Shown: piece by piece, positions 7,281-14,688 of the stretch | Layout of the letters: each line of letters opens with the position of its first letter | How positions within the stretch are numbered: the stretch's first letter is position 1 | Origin: an uncultured Clostridia bacterium | GTDB taxonomy: Bacteria > Bacillota > Clostridia > TANB77 > CAG-508 | Direction of reading: 5' to 3' | DNA length: 14,688 nucleotides | Assembly (NCBI GenBank): GCA_947599995.1 | Contig: CANQFW010000031.1 | Location: 1-14,688, forward strand | Made by a program: the position numbers and the translations under genes | The notes under the pieces: model-generated | Databases searched by the model: none | Told to the model about the DNA's origin: nothing | Seen by the model: only the letters and a program-made list of their open reading frames with translations

Positions 7281-10002
7281 CTATTTACATTCATACCAAT
7301 TCTCTGCTTCGGATATCTGCGCAATTAAAGGCACTTTCAAAGCAGCAGCTTTCTCCATCTTATCCTTTAGGATTTTTTTAACCTTTTCCTTTTCCTCAAC
7401 AGGAGCTTCAATCATCATCTCGTCATGAACCTGAAGTACAATTTTAGACTGTAATCCTTGAGCTTTTAATTCGTTATACACATTAATCATAGCGATTTTC
7501 ATTATATCTGCTGCAGTTCCTTGAATAGGAGTATTCATAGCTGCTCTTTTTCCAAATTCTCTTACCATATAATTATTTGAAGAAAGCTCATTTATATTTC
7601 TTCTTCTATTAAACATTGTTTTTACATATCCATTCTTTTTTGTTTGCTCTACAACATCTTCCATATACTTTTTTATTCCTGAATATTCTTCTAAATATTG
7701 GTCTATATATTTTTTTGCCTCTTTCCTTCCAATTCCTAATTGTTCCCCAAGTCCAAATTCACTTATTCCATACACTATACCAAAATTTACAGCTTTTGCA
7801 CTGCTACGTTCTTCATTTGTTACCTCCTCTTGTGGCTTATGAAGAACCTTTGCAGCTGCCTGCTTATGGATATCCTCACCATTTATAAATGCCTCAATCA
7901 TATGCTTATCTCCTGACATATGCGCTAGTACTCTAAGCTCTATTTGCGAGTAGTCTGCATCTATATATATTTTCCCTTCTGATGGCCTAAATACTTTTCT
8001 TAAACGTTTTCCAAATTCAATCCTTGTAGGAATATTTTGTAGATTCGGTTCTGTTGAACTTATTCTTCCTGTTGCAGTTATTGTTTGATGAAAGAAAGAA
8101 TGTATTCTTTTTGTTCTGGGATTTATATATGGTTTTAAACCTTCAACATATGTCGAATTTAGCTTGCTAAGTTGTCTATAATCTAATATTTTTTCAACTA
8201 TAGGGGAATACACCTTTAACTTTTCTAAAACATCTTCTGCTGTAGAATACCCCGATTTGGTTTTCTTTTTTACAGGAAGCCCCATTTTTTCAAATAATAC
8301 ATCTCCTAATTGCTTTGGTGAATTTATATTAAATTCCATTCCAGCAATAGCATAAATTTCCTGAGTCAAAACTTCTAATCCATCTTTTAAAATCTGTCCA
8401 AATTCTGTAAGCTCTTTTTCTTCAACATGCATTCCATTCCACTGCATATCTGCTAAAACTTCTACTGTCGGCATATCTATTTTTTCAAATAAATCTACTG
8501 CATCTATTAAATCTAAATCTTTTTGAAATCTTTCAGATAATTTAAAAACCGAATATGCATAGAATGCTCCTTTATATTGTTGTTCATTTATCTTATCATC
8601 TTGTGACTCAAATAAATTTATTTGTGTATCTTTTTTACTTATTCCATTTTTCTGTAAATATTCATCTACAGTTAATTCAAGGTACTTTTCTGTTAAGTTA
8701 TCTATTGGATATTTTCCGGCTGGTTGGATCTAAAATATAACTTGCAACTGTTACATCGCATTTTAAATTTTTCATAGTTATTCCCATTTGTTTTAGTATG
8801 ATATAAACTATTCCTAATTCGTACCCAACCTTTTCTATTTTACTGTTTTCAAATATATTTTTTAAAAATTTTTCAAACTCGTTATCTGATTTTCTTATAT
8901 AATAAACTTCATTTAATTCACTGTTATATATTGAAATACCATTGATTTCTTCTTTTATAATTTTTTCTTCATTTTCATCTTTTTTTAGATCTAAATAAAA
9001 AATTAATTTTTTCTGTTTTTCTATTATATTTTGAACTTGTTCTATAGGAATATCTTCATTTATCTTAAATAAATTAGAGATATTCACTTCTACTTCATCT
9101 TTTTTATTTTCTTGTTCTTCAAGATTAAATTTTTCAATATATCTTTTAAAATTTAATTGTTTAAATAGCTCTAAAACTTTTTGCTTGTCCCATTCTTCAA
9201 CTTTTAAATTTTCTAATGTATCATTTAATGGCACATTTATATCTATTTTGCCTAAAGTCCTAGATAGAATAGCCATATCTTCATTTTGAACTATATTTTC
9301 TTTTTGTTTTCCTTTTAGATCGTCTTCACCTTTTTCAATCATTTTGTACATATTTTCAATTGTACCATATTTCTTTATTAAATTAATCGCTGTTTTTGGT
9401 CCTATTCCTGGAACTCCTGGAATATTATCAGACGAATCTCCTTGAAGACCTTTTACTTCAATTAAAGCTTTTGGCTCTAGACCATACTCTTGTAGTATTT
9501 TATTTCTGTCATAATCTTCTGTTTCAGTTTTTCCTGCTTTTGTTCTTGGAATTCTAATTGTGACTTTATCTGTAGCAAGTTGAAATGTGTCTCTATCTCC
9601 TGAAAGTATTGTTACATCTAAATTCTGTTCTTCCCCAAATTTAGCAAGTGTACCTAAAATGTCATCTCCTTCGTAGCCCTCCTTCTGTACTATATCTATA
9701 TTCATTGCCATTAAAATTTCTTTTATAATAGGCATTTGCTGCGCAAGTTCTTCTGGCATTCCATGACGATTTGCTTTATATCCTTCATACATTTTGTGTC
9801 TTGCTGTTGGTGCTTTTAAGTCAAAAGATACTGCCATATAATCTGGTTTTAAATCATCTAGAATTTTAAACATTATTGCCAGAAATCCATATACAGCATT
9901 TGTATATTTTCCATCTTTTGTTGTAAGCATTTTGTTCCCCATTATTCCATAAAATGCTCTATTTGCTATACTATTTCCATCTATCAAAAGTAACTTTTTC
10001 AA
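7281..10002 (-). CDS. polA: DNA polymerase I, interrupted by a +1 frame change at CGG
   Basis: The start is TTG at 10002, with AGGAGG eight bases upstream. The first 428 codons give the 5' nuclease: LIDGNS at 6-11, GYEGDD at 109-114, SGDRDTFQLATD at 134-145 and GDSSDNIPGVPGIGPKTA at 188-205. A degenerate 3'-5' exonuclease domain follows, with YLDLKKD where proofreading enzymes have DTE, so proofreading is probably absent as in Bacillus. The reading then reaches ILDPTS CGG and would stop six codons later. Skipping the C at 8718 continues GKYPIDNLTEKYL for 478 codons to the stop. Motif A (DADYSQIELR) falls near 681, motif B (RSSAKAVNFGIVYG) near 732 and motif C (QVHDE) near 857. The total of 906 residues is normal. 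All catalytic motifs are intact, so a decayed gene is unlikely. Confidence 0.93.
8698..8721 (-). other. Predicted +1 frameshift site (AGC CGG AAA) in polA
   Basis: The first frame is ACC AGC CGG AAA ATA TCC AAT AGA TAA. Skipping the C at 8718 gives AGC C GGA AAA TAT. In the second frame a TAG lies about 16 bases upstream of CGG, so the change must fall within roughly 35 bases, with CGG near the middle. No Shine-Dalgarno-like stimulator and no slippery run is shared with the queA site. The common core is CGG, A or T, AAA. Confidence 0.75.
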
Positions 10003-10061
10003 AATACTTTCCTCCTAAATTCTAAACTAATTATTAATTTTTCTAGTATATTTATTTCTAA

Positions 10062-10070
10062 AGTATAACA
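10062..10070 (-). promoter_or_regulatory. Possible extended -10 promoter for polA
   Basis: The minus strand reads TGTTATACT, an extended -10 just downstream of the T-run of repeat copy B and about 60 bases before the polA start. No good -35 is visible. Confidence 0.4.
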
Positions 10071-10077
10071 TTATTTT

Positions 10078-10196
10078 ATAAAAAACCGTACTAACAAATT
10101 CTACAAATGATTGCTTCTAGAATTTGTAACGTTCGCATATTTCTTCTCTACGTCAAGTCTATTGTTTTTAACGATGACTTTTCTAGAGTATAAAAA
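10078..10196 (-). ncRNA. Intergenic structured repeat, copy B (possible small RNA)
   Basis: This is the second copy of the element at 2592-2709. On the minus strand it starts TATACTCTAG, only a few bases after the stop of the upstream glycosyltransferase. The first hairpin is nested: CTCTA/TAGAG outside, AAGTC/GACTT inside, and ATCGTT/AACAAT with one mismatch at the tip. The 27-base shared block follows (10118-10144), then a perfect ten-pair hairpin ACAAATTCTA/TAGAATTTGT and a run of six T (10080-10085). The 3' hairpin is paired differently in the two copies but kept in both, which suggests selection for structure. It could be a small RNA, a 3' UTR terminator module or a mobile repeat. Confidence 0.5.
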
Positions 10197-10201
10197 TAAA
10201 A

Positions 10202-11833
10202 CTATTTACTTTTTTCCAATATCAAAAAATCATCAATATATGTTTTTTTCCATATATTTTCGTTAATTTTGTATTTTTGTTCTTCTCCTGCTTTCATTAC
10301 ATACACAAAATTTTTATCATCTTGTATTTCTTTAGGTAAATAAAACTTATATTTTCCAAATGAAATCACACTATCAAATCCTTTTATATCATTTTTGTAT
10401 TTTACTGTCAATGCAAAATCTTTTGGGTTGCATTTATTATAAAATAAAACATATATATATGGTTCTTTGAATGCATATTGAAAATAAATAGTATCTGCAT
10501 CTATACTTTCTGTATATTTAATTATATTTTCTATTTTGTCATAAAAAGTATAATTTTTCGTAAAATCTGTTCTAAAATATGAATATTCAAATTTAATAAA
10601 GAACACTAGGTATATAAAAATTATTACCCATTTTAAAATTTTATTATTAACTACTATTTCATATATGCCAATTGCTGTGTAATAAATTATTGGAATCCAT
10701 AAGATATTTATTCTGTTAATATTCGGTTCTACAAAAAATGTTAATAAAATTGATGATAAAAACCAAATATTTATTATTGTATTAATTTCATTTTTTCTTT
10801 TAAAACACTTTATCATACCCACTATCGTTAATGGCAAAGAAAAAATATATATTATTCCGTAAGGCTTTATTGCATTTGATATTAATTCATCTGTTTGAAA
10901 TATTATTATTTTCATACATTCAATAAAATTATTTAATAATGTTTTTAATATATTATCAGATGAAAGTACTGTTAGTGTTTCATATCTATTTGATTGCATT
11001 CTTGGGATTGTAATCATTCCGATTTTTAATTCATTTAAATCAAATGAGTTAATCAGTATCATCAGTAATATTGGGAGTGAGATTAAAAATATTATACTTA
11101 TAAAAATTATAGCATTACATATTTTTATTTTTCTGGTTTTTATTAATACAATAAGTAACATCATAACAAATATTGGTAAGAATAAATATGATGTGCCATA
11201 TGAATAGCTACAAAGCCCCAATAAACAAGATGCAATGTAAAAATTAGAGATCTTTCCCTCTTTTAAAAATGTTACTAGAAAATATACACTCCATAACATT
11301 ATATCTGGGAAAACGTTAGATTCTAACCCAAATCTACTTTTCATTATATGCCATGGATTGATTGCAAAAAAAGCAAGAACTACAAGTACCAATTTTTCGT
11401 TATTTGTAAAAATGTTACTAATTTTATTTTTTTTAATTGATGTAGGCTCTTTGGTTTCTTCTTCAACTTTTATTTTACTTAGAATCTTATATAAAACAAT
11501 TAATGAAATACATCCTATAATCGCCATAGGTAACCTTATGGATAATGTAGATAAACCTAAGACATTTACAAATGGCATAATTATATAAGCATATAATGCA
11601 TTTTGTCCACTTCCCCAAGCTTCTAAAAACACTGGAAAAGATTTTCCATTTCTATCTATTCCATAATTTAAAATTGAGTATGCTTCATACCCAATTGAAG
11701 CTTCATCCACGTTTAACCCATTAGGATGCATGTCTATACTTACAATTCTTGTTAAAAATCCTACTATCAATATACAAAATACTAGTATTTTATATTTATT
11801 TTTTATAAAATTGATTTTAATTTTTTCACTCAT
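10202..11833 (-). CDS. GT-C fold membrane glycosyltransferase (GT39/ArnT-like)
   Basis: This 543-residue polytopic membrane protein has about ten or more hydrophobic helices, then a polar C-terminal domain from roughly residue 420. After the first helix comes NVDEASIGYEAYSI with the Asp43-Glu44 pair. This acidic pair in the first outside loop is the hallmark of GT-C enzymes that use lipid-phosphate sugars (PMT/ArnT group). GIDRNGKSFPVF and LSIRLPMAIIG nearby also fit the family. It probably transfers a sugar from an undecaprenyl-phosphate donor to a surface polymer or protein. ATG 11833 is chosen over TTG 11842 because it forms ATGAGTGA with the stop of the previous gene and has better spacing to GGGAG. 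Donor and acceptor are unknown. Confidence 0.82.
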   Translation of the reverse strand: MSEKIKINFIKNKYKILVFCILIVGFLTRIVSIDMHPNGLNVDEASIGYEAYSILNYGIDRNGKSFPVFLEAWGSGQNALYAYIIMPFVNVLGLSTLSIRLPMAIIGCISLIVLYKILSKIKVEEETKEPTSIKKNKISNIFTNNEKLVLVVLAFFAINPWHIMKSRFGLESNVFPDIMLWSVYFLVTFLKEGKISNFYIASCLLGLCSYSYGTSYLFLPIFVMMLLIVLIKTRKIKICNAIIFISIIFLISLPILLMILINSFDLNELKIGMITIPRMQSNRYETLTVLSSDNILKTLLNNFIECMKIIIFQTDELISNAIKPYGIIYIFSLPLTIVGMIKCFKRKNEINTIINIWFLSSILLTFFVEPNINRINILWIPIIYYTAIGIYEIVVNNKILKWVIIFIYLVFFIKFEYSYFRTDFTKNYTFYDKIENIIKYTESIDADTIYFQYAFKEPYIYVLFYNKCNPKDFALTVKYKNDIKGFDSVISFGKYKFYLPKEIQDDKNFVYVMKAGEEQKYKINENIWKKTYIDDFLILEKSK

Positions 11834-13328
11834 ATATATCAAAAGCTCCCACTTTTCCTACATAATTCATATTCTGTATAATATATTTTCTAACATTCTC
11901 TGGATTTTGCCAATTTCTTGAATATTTATTATTCAAAATTAAAACTATTTTTTCTACATCACTCTTCAAATTTTCTATTTGTCCTTCTTCTCCTCTGCTT
12001 CCCAAATTTCCTTTTAAAAACATATCATAATTTTTATTATATCTATCTATTGGAATCATATATATCGCTGCTTGTGCGTCTAAAATGTATACATTTTTAT
12101 TTGCATTTAAAATATAATCATCAATCTTTTTTATGTTTTGTATTTGACTTTCTTCCATAGGAATTTCTGTGTAGTGTTTAAGCTCATGATTAATATTTAA
12201 TGTTTTGTATATTTGTATTTTTTCATGCGCATTTAAAAATATAACAACTAATATAAATGCTACTATAGTATTAGAAAGAACAAAATTTATCTTGTTATAC
12301 ATGTGTACGCTAGGAACTAGCTTTTCTAGTCCTTTATTTATTAAATATACAGTAGCAATAAAAATTGGACAAAGCGCAATTATCAAATGAGGTTCATCTG
12401 AGATTGGGTATACTATAACAAACTCCGCAATTCCATATAAGGATAAAATTAAATAGTTTTCTTGTTTTTTTATAAAATATAATATAAACATTACAACTAA
12501 CATTATTGGTATAATACTTAACACTCTATATATTATATTTTCATTATTTAACAATTTGTTCACATATGAAATTTTATTAGAAAATGTAGATACGCCTAAA
12601 ATACAGTAGTCTATAAAATCTTCTATAGCACCATTTATCCATAAATATATGACAATAATTATAATAGGTACTAGAACACCTGCTACCCTATTTATAGCTA
12701 TCTTTATAAATTCTTTTATTTGACTTTTATCTTTTATCTCAAATATTTTATAGCCAACAGCAACAATTGATATTAATAATCCTGTATTTTGCTTTAACAT
12801 TATACATATTCCCGCTAGTAATCCTATAACTGTATCTTTATTTATATCATGTTTTAAAAGAAAATTTTTACTAATCAAATTATTTTCGTTCAATTCCTTA
12901 GGTATTTCTAAATAAATAATTATTAATAAAATAAATAGTGTTGCCCAATTATAGTCTATTGTAAAGTATTCATTCATCAAAAAAGCTGAGATAATTAATA
13001 ATAAATAATTTAAAAAATCCTTAATTTTAAGTTTATTTAATATCTTATACATCACAAATAATATACTAGAACACAATATTATAGCTAAATACCTCATTAC
13101 ATATATTTCTTGTCCAAAAATTTTTAAAATATTTCCACATATTAATGGTAGTAATGGTGTTTGTACCATATTGAAATCTTTATAAGGTATTAATCCTTTA
13201 GATACACAATTTGCAAAATTAAAATTCCATAATTCATCTAAATTAGTTAATTCTCTAACTAGAATATTTGAAGCAATAAATATAATACTACTTAAATATA
13301 CTATTAAGTCCTTTCTTCTATTTTTCAT
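11826..13328 (-). CDS. GT-C fold membrane glycosyltransferase-like protein
   Basis: This 500-residue protein has many membrane helices and a polar C-terminal tail of about 120 residues. NLDELWNFNFANC after the first helix supplies the Asp31-Glu32 pair in the position expected for GT-C enzymes, and GLIPYKDFNMVQTPL follows. This resembles the RgtA/B/C/D-like and mannosyltransferase-like membrane families. It should work at the outer face of the cytoplasmic membrane with a polyprenyl-linked sugar. The start is ATG 13328, preceded by AAGAGG. It begins 19 bases after the rluB stop and overlaps the next glycosyltransferase by eight bases, so the two are translationally coupled and likely act in one glycan pathway. 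Specificity cannot be read from the sequence. Confidence 0.75.
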   Translation of the reverse strand: MKNRRKDLIVYLSSIIFIASNILVRELTNLDELWNFNFANCVSKGLIPYKDFNMVQTPLLPLICGNILKIFGQEIYVMRYLAIILCSSILFVMYKILNKLKIKDFLNYLLLIISAFLMNEYFTIDYNWATLFILLIIIYLEIPKELNENNLISKNFLLKHDINKDTVIGLLAGICIMLKQNTGLLISIVAVGYKIFEIKDKSQIKEFIKIAINRVAGVLVPIIIIVIYLWINGAIEDFIDYCILGVSTFSNKISYVNKLLNNENIIYRVLSIIPIMLVVMFILYFIKKQENYLILSLYGIAEFVIVYPISDEPHLIIALCPIFIATVYLINKGLEKLVPSVHMYNKINFVLSNTIVAFILVVIFLNAHEKIQIYKTLNINHELKHYTEIPMEESQIQNIKKIDDYILNANKNVYILDAQAAIYMIPIDRYNKNYDMFLKGNLGSRGEEGQIENLKSDVEKIVLILNNKYSRNWQNPENVRKYIIQNMNYVGKVGAFDIYE

Positions 13329-13347
13329 TTTAATATTATTCCTCTTC

Positions 13348-14061
13348 TTATATAAATATCGATTCCAATTCTTTTTTTGTTAAATATCTCCATTCTCCAA
13401 TCTTAAGACTATTTACATCGATATTTCCAATTTTGCTTCTATGTAAAGCCAATACTTTTCTTTCAATAGCTTCACACATTTTCCTTACCTGTCTATTCTT
13501 TCCTTCATGTATAGTTATTTGAATTCTTGAAATATTCTTTTCTTCATCTATCTTTAATATTTTCACTTTTGCAGGTTTTGTTTTATAATTCTCATCTATT
13601 ATCACTCCTTCTTCTAATCTTTTAATATCTTGCATTGATACAATTCCTGCTACAGTTACATTATATGTTTTATTTATTTCATTTTTAGGATGAGTAAGTT
13701 TATTAACAAAATCTCCATCATTTGTTAATATTAGTGCTCCTGATGTGTACATATCTAGTCTTCCCACTGGAACAATTCTTTTATTCATTTTTATCAAATT
13801 CAAGACAGTATCTCTTCCAAACTGATCCTTTACCGTTGTAACATATCCTATTGGTTTGTTCAATAAAATATATACTTTTTCTTCTACCGGTTTTACTTCT
13901 TTACCGTTGTATTTTACAACATCTTCATCTGTTACTTTAGTACCAAGCTTTTTAACCTTTATGCCATTTACCTCAACTTTTCCCTCTAAGATTAACTCCT
14001 CACATTTTCTCCTTGAGGCAATTCCACAGCTAGCTAAATATTTTTGTAGTCTTTCTTGCAT
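13348..14061 (-). CDS. rluB: 23S rRNA pseudouridine synthase, RluB/RsuA family
   Basis: The product has 237 residues. An N-terminal S4 RNA-binding domain (MQERLQKYLASCGIASRRK and following, to about 58) is followed by the RsuA/RluB catalytic domain. The motif VGRLDMYTSGALILTNDGDF contains the catalytic Asp103, and GKNRQVRKMCEAI is the conserved late motif. Its closest likely role is isomerisation of a uridine in 23S rRNA; RsuA or RluE function cannot be excluded. The start is ATG 14061, with GAGGGG upstream. It is the first gene after the promoter at 14136-14164 and leads into the two glycosyltransferases, an apparently accidental functional pairing. Confidence 0.9.
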   Translation of the reverse strand: MQERLQKYLASCGIASRRKCEELILEGKVEVNGIKVKKLGTKVTDEDVVKYNGKEVKPVEEKVYILLNKPIGYVTTVKDQFGRDTVLNLIKMNKRIVPVGRLDMYTSGALILTNDGDFVNKLTHPKNEINKTYNVTVAGIVSMQDIKRLEEGVIIDENYKTKPAKVKILKIDEEKNISRIQITIHEGKNRQVRKMCEAIERKVLALHRSKIGNIDVNSLKIGEWRYLTKKELESIFI

Positions 14062-14135
14062 CTTCTACCCCTCTCAATAATATAGATTTATTGCTTGCTT
14101 AGAAATATTTTCTTCTGAACATATTTATATTGATA

Positions 14136-14164
14136 ATTATACTAAATTTTGTAAAATATCACAA
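14136..14164 (-). promoter_or_regulatory. Sigma-A promoter for the rluB operon
   Basis: The minus strand has TTGTGA (14159-14164), a 17-base spacer and TATAAT (14136-14141). The leader to the ATG at 14061 is about 65 bases. Confidence 0.75.
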
Positions 14165-14389
14165 TAGTTTTAACTTAATTAAAAATGTTAAATTAAATTT
14201 TAATTACTATAAAACATTATATATAACTAAACTTAATGTACATAAGATAGTAGAATAGTGTAAGCGATAGCCACACACTACCCATATGTAATACGGAAGT
14301 ACCAATATATACATAAAATTATCTAGTGAACATATATCAATAAATACAATAAAAAGTATAAATATGAAATGTAATTAACTATCAACAAA
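14165..14389. other. Gene-free spacer between rluB promoter and tRNA-Leu
   Basis: No gene is supported in this stretch, which is mostly AT-rich. The one distinctive part is a less AT-rich patch at about 14250-14312, with a six-pair hairpin TAGTGT/ACACTA (14256-14261 with 14275-14280). I could not assign it to any RNA or mobile-element family. Confidence 0.4.
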
Positions 14390-14421
14390 AAAAGATGTCT
14401 TTATAGAACACTAAATTCCAT
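14390..14421 (-). terminator. Weak intrinsic terminator after tRNA-Leu
   Basis: The minus strand reads AGTGTTCT, ATAA, AGACATCT and then a run of seven T. The stem pairs with one bulge. It lies shortly downstream of the tRNA 3' end and is the likely end of its transcript. Confidence 0.45.
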
Positions 14422-14435
14422 AAAAACACCCAGAC

Positions 14436-14522
14436 TGGTGCAGGTAGTGGGAATCGAACCCACACGCCATTTCTGACAATGGTTTTTGAGACCATCCTGT
14501 CTACCAGTTCCAGCATACCTGC
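14436..14522 (-). tRNA. tRNA-Leu (anticodon CAA, reads UUG)
   Basis: This is an 87-base class II tRNA. The acceptor arms GCAGGTA and TACCTGC pair perfectly, with an encoded CCA end at 14436-14438. The anticodon arm ATGGT-CTCAAAA-ACCAT gives anticodon CAA. A long variable arm follows, then the T arm with GTGGG, TTCGATT and CCCAC. The long variable arm and the CAA anticodon identify leucine. The gene stands alone, with a possible extended -10 upstream at 14602-14610. Confidence 0.97.
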
Positions 14523-14544
14523 ATATCTTATAAAAACACATTTT

Positions 14545-14592
14545 GGTTAGATTTTAGTTAATTATTTGATCTTTTCTAAATTAACTAAAACC
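14545..14592. repeat. Inverted repeat upstream of tRNA-Leu
   Basis: The arms 14545-14563 and 14579-14592 share a perfect ten-base core TTAGTTAATT/AATTAACTAA plus GGTT/AACC at the ends, with a 15-base loop. It lies between the likely promoter and the tRNA, so it would form a hairpin in the tRNA leader. Confidence 0.6.
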
Positions 14593-14601
14593 TTAACCAT
14601 A

Positions 14602-14610
14602 ATTATATCA
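14602..14610 (-). promoter_or_regulatory. Extended -10 promoter, probably for tRNA-Leu
   Basis: The minus strand reads TGATATAAT, an exact extended -10. The -35 region is weak (TGTTAA at best). Transcription would begin near 14595, about 70 bases before the mature tRNA. Confidence 0.5.
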
Positions 14611-14688
14611 ATAGTTTAATAAATATTAACACAAAAAATTTTAATTGTCCATACTTTTGCTAAAAATTTTCTTACATATTTGTTAATA

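Noticed and set aside
7281..8474. A separate polymerase-domain gene starting at 8474
   Set aside because: The frame is open upstream from 8474 to the CGG at 8718 and encodes the expected PolA residues (GKYPIDNLTEKYL and onward), and there is no ribosome binding site at 8474. It is the continuation of polA.
5526..10002. queA and polA as pseudogenes or sequencing errors
   Set aside because: Both are otherwise perfectly preserved, neither break lies in a long homopolymer, and both coincide with in-frame CGG while out-of-frame CGG sites are clean. The error explanation is not fully excluded and is listed as the main test.
14217..14285. A 22-codon hydrophobic ORF on the minus strand (MGSVWLSLTLF start)
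   Set aside because: It has no ribosome binding site, no related copy in the window and no recognised family. ORFs of this length occur by chance.

Overview
The window is a low-GC Firmicutes-type chromosome segment, most likely from a spore-forming member of the Clostridia. The grounds are strong A/T codon bias, a SigH (Spo0H) sigma factor, a secG-rpmF-rarA-queA housekeeping group, consensus TTGACA/TATAAT promoters, AGGAGG-type ribosome binding sites and a large thioester/CnaB surface adhesin. I cannot name a genus. Every gene I can support lies on the minus strand, so transcription runs from high to low coordinates.

Layout in transcription order. A tRNA-Leu(CAA) gene (14436-14522) is followed by an unexplained AT-rich spacer. 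Then comes a promoter and an operon of an RluB-type rRNA pseudouridine synthase and two GT-C fold membrane glycosyltransferases (13348 down to 10202), the latter two coupled through an ATGAGTGA overlap. A structured intergenic repeat (copy B) separates these from DNA polymerase I (10002-7281). sigH follows with its own perfect-consensus promoter, then an HD-domain phosphohydrolase, queA and rarA. A second consensus promoter drives rpmF and secG, which end at a good intrinsic terminator. Copy A of the intergenic repeat follows, and then a third strong promoter and the 5' part of a large adhesin gene that runs off the left edge of the window.

The most striking observation concerns translation. 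Two well conserved genes, polA and queA, each have their reading frame broken by exactly one extra base, and each break sits at an in-frame CGG codon. The continuing frame reads GGA AAA (polA) or GGT AAA (queA), as though the C of CGG were skipped and Gly-Lys inserted. By hand count the coding strands contain about 20 other CGG trinucleotides. All are out of frame and none disturbs its gene. No intact gene uses CGG as a codon, while CGT, CGA, AGA and AGG are read normally as Arg. This suggests that CGG is not an ordinary arginine codon here but a +1 frameshift (or CGGN four-base) signal. It is inferred from two sites and needs a genome-wide test.

Other points of interest are the two-copy ~118 bp hairpin element between genes, whose conserved core begins a possible 15-codon ORF, a thioester domain whose expected Gln is Lys, and a nearly identical 140 bp tandem duplication within the adhesin stalk.
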